Part shown: in pieces, positions 14,660 through 19,940 of the stretch
Layout: every line of letters starts with the position of its first letter
Position numbering within the stretch: position 1 is the first letter of the stretch
NCBI RefSeq assembly: GCF_938045775.1
Contig: NZ_CALIBH010000283.1
Span: forward strand, 1-19,940
Direction of reading: 5' to 3'
DNA from: an uncultured Campylobacter sp.
Lineage (GTDB): Bacteria > Campylobacterota > Campylobacteria > Campylobacterales > Campylobacteraceae
DNA: 19,940 nucleotides
Notes under the pieces: generated by a model
The model's input: the letters and a program-made list of their open reading frames with translations, nothing else
What the model was told of the DNA's origin: nothing
The model's database searches: none
Translations under genes and position numbers: made by a program

Positions 14660-15301
14660 ATGGAACTTCTAAAGGGCGTAAATCTTACTCACGCGTATGA
14701 TTATACGCTCTTTGAAAATGTAAGCCTAAGCGTTGGGGAGAGCGAAAGTATCGCTATTTTGGGCGTTAGTGGCTGCGGCAAATCGACCCTGCTTCATATT
14801 TTATGCACGCTTTTAAAACCGAACTCGGGCGAAGTGATCTACGGCGGGCGCAGTATTTACGAGCTAAGCTCCGATGAGAGACTTAAAATCCGCCGCAACG
14901 ACTTCGGCATAATATTTCAATCTCACTACCTTTTTAAGGGCTTTTCCTCTGGCGAAAATATCGAACTCGCCGCCAAACTTACGAATAATGCGATAGATCA
15001 GAAAATTTTAAAAAAGCTTAAGATAGAAAACACGCTTGCTCAAGGCGTGGGCGAGCTTAGCGGCGGTCAGCAGCAGCGCGTGAGTATCGCTCGTATACTT
15101 TGCAAAAAGCCGCGCATAATCTTTGCCGACGAGCCGACCGGAAATTTAGATAAAGATACCGCAAACGAGGTCATGAGCGTGATCTTTGATTACGTAAAAT
15201 CCAGCCGTGGCGCGCTCGTGCTCGTGACCCACGATGAGAATTTAGCGCAAAAATGCTGCAAAGTTTATCGTCTAAATAACCGAAATTTAGCGCAAATATA
15301 A
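14660..15301 (+). CDS. ABC transporter ATP-binding protein, LolD/FtsE/MacB-like
   Basis: Stand-alone ATPase subunit of 213 residues. All motifs are intact: Walker A GVSGCGKST (35-43), Q-loop Gln87 (FQSHYLFKGFS), signature LSGGQQQRVSIARI (133-146), Walker B IIFADEPTGNLD with Asp157-Glu158, and switch His191 (VTHDEN). The FADEPTGNLD and FQSHYLF patterns place it in the LolD/FtsE/MacB group, which act with small-domain permeases on lipoproteins, cell division or export. No permease lies next to it, so its partner must be elsewhere. As I recall, C. jejuni has a similar ATPase gene at the same place after tsf. It starts 2 bases after tsf. Calling it lolD would go beyond the evidence. Confidence 0.85.
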   Translation: MELLKGVNLTHAYDYTLFENVSLSVGESESIAILGVSGCGKSTLLHILCTLLKPNSGEVIYGGRSIYELSSDERLKIRRNDFGIIFQSHYLFKGFSSGENIELAAKLTNNAIDQKILKKLKIENTLAQGVGELSGGQQQRVSIARILCKKPRIIFADEPTGNLDKDTANEVMSVIFDYVKSSRGALVLVTHDENLAQKCCKVYRLNNRNLAQI

Positions 15302-15324
15302 GCAATTAATAACCAAAAATATCT

Positions 15325-15330
15325 TACAAT
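15325..15330 (+). promoter_or_regulatory. Possible internal -10 box before the acidic-protein gene
   Basis: TACAAT in the 57-base gap after the ABC ATPase gene, 34 bases before the next ATG, preceded by an A/T-rich stretch. It could give internal transcription of the downstream part of the operon. AAAAGG at 15347-15352 is the ribosome binding site. This gap is also where fliR would be expected. Confidence 0.3.
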
Positions 15331-15358
15331 AGCCCAAATTCTTTCTAAAAGGTCATAA

Positions 15359-17461
15359 ATGAAAATTCTACTTGACAATCACAATGAGCAGGTTGCAAGT
15401 GTCGTAAATATTTGCTGCGAGCGCATCGGTGCGGACCTAGTAGCATATAGTGCGGACGAGAGTGAATATGATTTGACGATAAAAAATTATGAAGATGGCG
15501 ATGATATTTCAAAATTTGATCTTAATAAAACGCTGTTTCTGACGCCTAAGAATGTCTCGGCGCCAGGAGCGCGATACACCCTTACCAAGCCTTTTTCACC
15601 GCTTGAGCTCATCACGTTTATCAGCGAGTTTTCGGTTCAAAATATGAGCGTGCAGGCGAAAGAAAAAATGGCGAAAGAATTTGCCGATGCAAGCTCTGTG
15701 ATGAAAGAGATCGATGCGATTGATCAGGCAAATTCCTCTTCGGGTAGTAATTTTGAAGAGCTTGTGGATAGCTTTTATGACTCCGGCAAGGATATACCGC
15801 TTTCGCAGCTGGCAAACGATATAGCGCCCGAGATTGCAGATGATGTGCCGCTTTCGCAGTTGGTAGGCGATATGCCGCGCACGGACGAGATCGCAGATGA
15901 TATTCCGCTCTCGCAGCTTGCAGATGAAGCAGCTCTTGCGGACACCATCGCCGATGATACGCCGCTTAACGCCGTTGCAGAAAAGATTGCGGATAATATC
16001 GCAGACGATATGCCTCTAAACTTAGCTGCTAGCGATATCCCTGAGGATGTGCCGTTAAATAGTATCGGCACAAGCGAACCCGCCGAAAGTAATCACGCGC
16101 CTCAAGATGAAATTCCACTCGCAAAGGATGACGCTCCGATAGCTTTAGCAGCTCTAGACGATGAAAATCCTAAGAATTTCAAAACAAATAAATCGCAGAC
16201 AGAAGATGAAATTCTGGTCGCACAGGCAAGCGAAACTTTACCGCTTGCGCAGCAAGATGAGCCGCAAAGAGCCGGCAGCTCTAATGAAACTGCTGTTGAA
16301 AAAAAGGCAGACGCTGCGCCTAATTTAGAGGAAGCGAAAGACTCTGCGGACGTTACGCTTAAACAGCATGAATCAGATGGCTCATTTGCCTATAAAACAG
16401 AGGAAAAAAATTCTGCCTCGCAAGTAGTGCAAGATGCAGCTGGCGCGTCTGTTAACAGCGGATTTGATATGGATTTTTCCAGGCTTTTCGATAGTGCTGG
16501 CATGCCCGTAGAGGAGTTTGGTGGATATGATAATTTTGCCGCGGCTGCGTTTGCTTCTGATGAAAAAGAGGATAAAAAATCTGCGCATGATAAAAATAAA
16601 GCGGCTACGGATTTTCAAAAGACGCAAATTTCGTCTCAATACGAGGTCACTTCAGATACGCCGATTGCGCTAGCGGGTGCGGGCGATATACCTCGCGAAA
16701 ATCTTTATAACGCCGTTCCGTTTCAAAGCATGGAATTTACTGGCGGACTTGCACAGAATACGCTTATGTCTGCTCATAATGAAGCAGGGGATTCAATTGG
16801 CGCAAATTTCGCAGCTTCCGCGAATTTCGTAGCTTCTGCAAATTCTAGCAATACCGGGATTATAAATTCTACTCCTGCACCAAATTTTTCGGAGCTAAAC
16901 TTACCGCACATATTAGATGCCTCAGATTTACCGAAGCAAAACGAGCAAGCCAATAGCGTTGTTGGCGGGTTTGCGGACGGATTTTTGCGCGCTATGGAAG
17001 GCGATTTTGCAAACTCGTTTGCCACAAGCTCCGCAGATAGCGAGCAATTTAAATCCGGCAAGCCCGCAAAGAGCGCCGCGCAGCAGATAAAATTTAATGC
17101 TTCAAAGCCTATATCAAAGGCTTCGGGGCGCGCAGAATTTAAAACGCATAAATTCGGCGCGTCCGAGCAGGTGAATGAAATGAAATTTGGTGCGCAAGCT
17201 ATGCCGAATGAGCTTGCCGCTTCGGCTGCGGCGGAGTTTGCCAGCCTTATGGCAAGCGAGTTAGAGCCCAGCGCCAAAAGCGAGCCGCTGCGTAACGAGT
17301 ACGGTAAAAAACCGAGCGCCGAGGAGCTGAAAACCAAACTGCGCGATGATCTAGAAGCGGGCATCGCAAACACGATCGAGAGATTTGCGGGCAGCAAGGA
17401 TGCTAAAGACGCGCTGAAGGACTTTAAGATCAATATCGACATATCGTTTGGAGACAGATAG
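15359..17461 (+). CDS. Large acidic repeat protein with degenerate receiver-like N-terminus
   Basis: Unknown function, 700 residues, no signal peptide or membrane segment, so probably cytoplasmic. The first ~90 residues start MKILLDNHNEQVASVV and end YTLTKPFSPLELITFISEF; the Lys-Pro followed by a helix recalls the end of response-regulator receiver domains, but no clear phospho-acceptor pocket is visible. Residues ~145-265 hold a repeat array built on D-x-P-L-(S/N): DIPLSQL, DVPLSQL, DIPLSQL, DTPLNAV, DMPLNLA, DVPLNSI, EIPLAKD. A long disordered Ala/Ser/Asn/Glu-rich stretch follows, with ANFAAS-ANFVAS-ANSS near 481-496. The last ~45 residues (EELKTKLRDDLEAGIANTIE, then FKINIDISFGD) look like an ordered domain. 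By position it corresponds to a gene I recall as "highly acidic protein" in C. jejuni, upstream of gmk. It overlaps gmk by one base. Confidence 0.8.
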   Translation: MKILLDNHNEQVASVVNICCERIGADLVAYSADESEYDLTIKNYEDGDDISKFDLNKTLFLTPKNVSAPGARYTLTKPFSPLELITFISEFSVQNMSVQAKEKMAKEFADASSVMKEIDAIDQANSSSGSNFEELVDSFYDSGKDIPLSQLANDIAPEIADDVPLSQLVGDMPRTDEIADDIPLSQLADEAALADTIADDTPLNAVAEKIADNIADDMPLNLAASDIPEDVPLNSIGTSEPAESNHAPQDEIPLAKDDAPIALAALDDENPKNFKTNKSQTEDEILVAQASETLPLAQQDEPQRAGSSNETAVEKKADAAPNLEEAKDSADVTLKQHESDGSFAYKTEEKNSASQVVQDAAGASVNSGFDMDFSRLFDSAGMPVEEFGGYDNFAAAAFASDEKEDKKSAHDKNKAATDFQKTQISSQYEVTSDTPIALAGAGDIPRENLYNAVPFQSMEFTGGLAQNTLMSAHNEAGDSIGANFAASANFVASANSSNTGIINSTPAPNFSELNLPHILDASDLPKQNEQANSVVGGFADGFLRAMEGDFANSFATSSADSEQFKSGKPAKSAAQQIKFNASKPISKASGRAEFKTHKFGASEQVNEMKFGAQAMPNELAASAAAEFASLMASELEPSAKSEPLRNEYGKKPSAEELKTKLRDDLEAGIANTIERFAGSKDAKDALKDFKINIDISFGDR
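15791..16150 (+). repeat. Array of D-x-P-L-(S/N) peptide repeats within the acidic protein gene
   Basis: At least seven related units are spaced irregularly by about 15-25 residues, several preceded by IADD (IADDVPLSQL, IADDIPLSQL, IADDTPLNAV, IADDMPLNLA). The DNA of neighbouring units is similar (GATATACCGCTTTCGCAGCT-like), suggesting expansion by duplication. It is a coding repeat, not a CRISPR: there are no uniform spacers and the reading frame is kept. Confidence 0.7.
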
Positions 17462-18075
17462 TGAAAGGCAAAATTTTGCTCGTCTCCGGTCCCAGCGGTA
17501 GCGGCAAAAGCACGCTTATAAAGCGTCTTATCGCAGAATTTGGCGAGCAGATATACTTCTCGATCTCCTCTACGACGCGTGAAATGCGTGCAGGCGAAGC
17601 GGACGGTGTGAATTATCATTTCATAAGCGAGAGTGAGTTTCGCACAGGCATCAAGCGCGGGGAGTTTTTAGAGTGGGCGTTGGTCCACGGCAAATACTAC
17701 GGTACTTCGCTAAAAGCTGCTACGAGCGAGCTTGAGCGGGGTAAGATCGTGATTTTTGACATCGATGTGCAAGGATATGAGATCGTGCGTAGCAAAGTGC
17801 CTAAAAGTGAACTTACTAGCGTATTTATTACTACGCCGAGCTTGTCGGAGCTTAGAGATAGGTTGCGCGCTCGCGGCGATAATGATCCCGCCGATATTGC
17901 TTTGCGCCTGCAAAACGCGCAAGAGGAGATGGAGCGCCTAGGCGAGTATGATTATTTCATAATAAACGACCGCCTGGAAGCGGCGTATGAAAATTTAAGA
18001 TCAATCTACAAAACTATCAAACTAGAAACGGCAAGCCGCGACATAGGCAAGCTAATCGAAATTTGGAAAATTTAA
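17461..18075 (+). CDS. gmk: Guanylate kinase
   Basis: Phosphorylates GMP to GDP with ATP; essential for guanine nucleotide supply. The protein has 204 residues, the normal size. The P-loop GPSGSGKST is at residues 10-18. GMP-binding signatures follow: STTREMRAGEADGVNYHFIS and FLEWALVHGKYYGTSL. IFDIDVQGYEIV and the lid-region Arg residues in LRDRLRARGDNDP complete the family pattern. Translation starts at GTG: it overlaps the stop of the preceding gene (TAGTG), and the reading KGKILLVSGPSG fits the usual N-terminus, so coupling to the acidic-protein gene is likely. tatA follows after 10 bases. Confidence 0.96.
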   Translation: MKGKILLVSGPSGSGKSTLIKRLIAEFGEQIYFSISSTTREMRAGEADGVNYHFISESEFRTGIKRGEFLEWALVHGKYYGTSLKAATSELERGKIVIFDIDVQGYEIVRSKVPKSELTSVFITTPSLSELRDRLRARGDNDPADIALRLQNAQEEMERLGEYDYFIINDRLEAAYENLRSIYKTIKLETASRDIGKLIEIWKI

Positions 18076-18085
18076 AGGAGAAAAA

Positions 18086-18295
18086 ATGGGCGTAAGCGTT
18101 CAACAACTGCTAATTATCTTAGTGATCATCGTGTTGCTTTTCGGAGCTAAAAAGATCCCGGAGCTCGCAAAGGGTGTAGGCAAGGGCATTAAGACCTTCA
18201 AAAAAGAGATGGAGGACGACACTCCTGAAAAGGTCGAGAAAAAGGCCGAGGAAGAGGTTAGAGACGCCGAAATTAGCGATAATAAGAAGGCATAA
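18086..18295 (+). CDS. tatA: Sec-independent protein translocase subunit TatA
   Basis: Pore-forming component of the twin-arginine translocation system, which exports folded proteins across the inner membrane. The 69 residues show the TatA plan: a short N-terminus (MGVSVQQ), one transmembrane helix (LLIILVIIVLLFG), the FGAKKIPELAKGVGKGIKTF amphipathic helix, then a charged tail rich in Glu/Lys. Conserved Phe-Gly at the hinge is present. TatB is similar in plan, but the short tail favours TatA. AAAGGAG at 18073-18079 is a strong ribosome binding site. tatB and tatC are not adjacent. Confidence 0.93.
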   Translation: MGVSVQQLLIILVIIVLLFGAKKIPELAKGVGKGIKTFKKEMEDDTPEKVEKKAEEEVRDAEISDNKKA

Positions 18296-18300
18296 AGGAT

Positions 18301-19940
18301 TTGAAAAATTTAGTCTTAAACGAAATTTTTAAAATTTTATCTCGCGAAGTCGCTTTAGAAAAACCCAAAGATAAAAGCTTGGCCCATTACGCCTCGCCCG
18401 AGGCTTTTACGCTGGCTAAAGAGCTGCGAAAGGCGCCTAAGCTTATCGCCGAGGAGCTTGCGGCTAAATTTAAAGATAGCGAAATTCTAAGCGCGACGGC
18501 GGTTAACGGCTATCTAAATTTTCACCTAAAGCCCGCTGTGTTGGGTGCTCTTGCTAAAAATGCTCTTAGCTTGGGCGGCGATTTTGCGAAAAACGACGCC
18601 GAGCTTGGACGTGGAATTTTACCGGCTTCGGAAAAGATTTGTGCGAGTGAGCCTGCTAGCAAAGGCTTTACTGCAAATCTGGCTGCGAACGGCAATGACG
18701 CCGCCAAATCGCAGAATTTCGCCACTAGCCAAAATTGTATTTCGCAGAATTCCTCCGCTATGCCGCAAAAAATTTTGCTCGAATACATCAGCGCCAATCC
18801 GACCGGTCCGCTTCATATCGGGCATGTGCGCGGCGCCGTTTACGGCGATACATTCGCGCGCATCGGGCGCTATCTGGGGCACCGCGTCGATACCGAGTAC
18901 TACATCAACGACGCGGGCAATCAGATCGAGCTTTTGGGCACTTCGATCGCGCTTCGTGCGCGCGAGCTCACAGGCGAGGACGTGAGCTATCCCGAGAAAT
19001 ACTACCGCGGCGAGTATATAGATGAGATCATCCCTCTTGCGCGCGCCCAATTCGGCGATGAAATTTTCCGCGACGAATCGCGCGTTTTGATCCTTGCGGA
19101 GTTTGCTAAGGACGAAGTGCTAAAGATCATACAAAAAGATCTCGCAGACGCAGGCATTCATATTCAAAACTGGGCTAGCGAAAAGAGCCTCTACGGCGAG
19201 CTTGAGCCTACGATTAAAAAGCTTGAGCGCAGCGGCAAGATGTATGAGGCGGAGAGCAAAATTTGGATCCGCTCATCGCAGCTCGGAGATGAAAAGGATC
19301 GCGTCGTCATCCGCGAGGATGCGCGCCCGACCTATCTTGCGGGCGACATCGTTTATCACAACAACAAATTTGAGCGCGGATATGAGCGCTGCATCAACAT
19401 CTGGGGCGCCGATCATCACGGCTACATCGCGCGCTTAAAGGCCGCCGTGCATTTTCTGGGCTACGACGAAAGCAGGCTCGAGATCATCCTAATGCAGATG
19501 GTAAATTTGCTCAAAGACGGGCAGACCTACAAAATGAGCAAGCGCGCGGGCAACGCGATTTTGATGAGTGACGTGCTCGCCGCGATCGGTAGGGACGCGA
19601 TGCGATTTATCTTCATCAGCAAAAAGGGCGAGACGCCGCTTGAGTTCGACGTGGACGAGCTCGCGCGCGAGGACAGCAGCAATCCGATCTTTTACATCAA
19701 CTACGCCCATGCGCGGGTCAATCAAATTTTTACCAAAGCGGGCAAGCGCGAGGCGGACGTCTTGGGCGCGGACTTCGGCGCGCTGGATGAAGCGGGGCTC
19801 GGCCTAGCTTTTGCGGCGCTTGGCTTGAATGAAATTTTAAACGACGCCTTTAATTCGCGCGGCTTGCAGAAGCTGCCCGATTTCCTAAAGGCGCTCGCGG
19901 CGGACTTTCACAAATACTACAACGAAAACCGCGTCGTAGG
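18301..19940 (+). CDS. argS: Arginyl-tRNA synthetase, 5' part, with low-complexity insertion (3' end beyond window)
   Basis: Class I aminoacyl-tRNA synthetase charging tRNA-Arg. 546 codons are visible and the frame runs open to the window edge. I start it at TTG 18301 (MKNLVLNEIFKILSREVALE), which fits the N-terminus I recall for C. jejuni ArgS; no in-frame ATG or GTG lies near, and AGAAGG at 18285-18290 is a possible ribosome binding site (a closer AAGGA is only 1 base away). The N-terminal tRNA-binding domain (1-~90) includes AVNGYLNFHL. Then comes an extra Ala/Asn/Ser-rich stretch (~98-155), and the catalytic domain LLEYISANPTGPLHIGHVRG with HIGH at 172-175, ADHHGYI, and KMSKR at 411-415. 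C. jejuni ArgS is about 530 residues as I recall; this one would end near 585, the excess matching the insertion. tatA ends 5 bases before the start. Confidence 0.94.
   Translation, partial: MKNLVLNEIFKILSREVALEKPKDKSLAHYASPEAFTLAKELRKAPKLIAEELAAKFKDSEILSATAVNGYLNFHLKPAVLGALAKNALSLGGDFAKNDAELGRGILPASEKICASEPASKGFTANLAANGNDAAKSQNFATSQNCISQNSSAMPQKILLEYISANPTGPLHIGHVRGAVYGDTFARIGRYLGHRVDTEYYINDAGNQIELLGTSIALRARELTGEDVSYPEKYYRGEYIDEIIPLARAQFGDEIFRDESRVLILAEFAKDEVLKIIQKDLADAGIHIQNWASEKSLYGELEPTIKKLERSGKMYEAESKIWIRSSQLGDEKDRVVIREDARPTYLAGDIVYHNNKFERGYERCINIWGADHHGYIARLKAAVHFLGYDESRLEIILMQMVNLLKDGQTYKMSKRAGNAILMSDVLAAIGRDAMRFIFISKKGETPLEFDVDELAREDSSNPIFYINYAHARVNQIFTKAGKREADVLGADFGALDEAGLGLAFAALGLNEILNDAFNSRGLQKLPDFLKALAADFHKYYNENRVV
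18592..18765 (+). repeat. In-frame low-complexity insertion in argS
   Basis: This codes for about 58 residues between the N-terminal domain and the catalytic domain of ArgS, where I recall only a short linker in C. jejuni. It is rich in Ala, Ser, Asn and Gln and contains TCGCAGAATT twice (near 18711 and 18740), with AGAATTT, GGAATTTT and AAAATTG words, resembling the RibE insertion and intergenic DNA of this window. The frame is preserved on both sides. Confidence 0.6.

Noticed and set aside
15791..16150. Repeats that could suggest a CRISPR array
   Set aside because: Repeats are coding, irregularly spaced, imperfect and in frame with a long gene. There are no constant-length spacers and no cas genes.
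16774..17619. 281-codon open frame on the minus strand opposite the acidic protein and gmk
   Set aside because: It is antisense to two better-supported genes, crosses their boundary and shows no family motif. It is a by-product of biased codon use.
1..19940. tRNA or rRNA genes
   Set aside because: No cloverleaf with a GTTCGA-type T-arm and CCA-end context, and no rRNA-like stretch, was noticed on either strand.

Overview
ORGANISM. The window reads as the chromosome of a Campylobacter (Campylobacterota). Intergenic DNA is full of AAATTTTA-type words and the core proteins resemble Campylobacter orthologues. The gene string rpsB-tsf-ABC ATPase-acidic protein-gmk-tatA-argS matches what I recall of C. 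jejuni. Most core genes look relatively GC-rich for this genus. The flagellar gene fliR, which I recall between the ABC ATPase and acidic-protein genes in C. jejuni, is absent. Both points fit a non-flagellated, higher-GC species such as C. gracilis; the species name is an inference.

LAYOUT. On the minus strand, 1-944 is the 5' part of bioB (biotin synthase). All other genes are on the plus strand. mnmG (tRNA wobble-U modification) occupies 1264-3138. A visibly AT-rich island follows: a two-gene McrBC-type (type IV) restriction system (mcrB 3221-5425, mcrC 5427-6680), then about 600 bases without a convincing gene. Next come a single-chain ABC exporter of the cyclic-peptide (SyrD/PvdE/YojI) type (7298-8854), a periplasmic c553-like cytochrome (9133-9453), ribE (riboflavin synthase) with an unusual insertion, pgeF/yfiH, and iadA (isoaspartyl dipeptidase). 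The window closes with a tightly packed run: rpsB, tsf, a LolD-like ABC ATPase, a 700-residue acidic repeat protein, gmk, tatA and the 5' part of argS.

HOW THE GENES WORK TOGETHER. The accessory unit is McrBC: McrB should be the GTP-driven AAA+ motor and modified-DNA reader, McrC the PD-(D/E)xK nuclease. This McrB carries an EVE-like domain inserted inside the AAA+ module, between Walker A and Walker B, plus a separate N-terminal domain, so it may have two DNA-reading modules. The rpsB run is mostly housekeeping (translation, nucleotide metabolism, Tat export).

MOST NOTABLE. (1) The McrBC island with its EVE-like insertion. (2) In-frame low-complexity insertions in two essential enzymes, RibE and ArgS, and similar tracts in the acidic protein. 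The DNA of the RibE insert carries an AAATTYTA word every 30 bases, the same kind of word that fills intergenic DNA here, suggesting spread or expansion of a small repeat into genes. (3) Precise loss of fliR. (4) An acidic protein with a degenerate receiver-like N-terminus and a D-x-P-L repeat array. (5) A rpsB leader that can form competing hairpins. All assignments are from reading the sequence and remembered family features; no database search was run.
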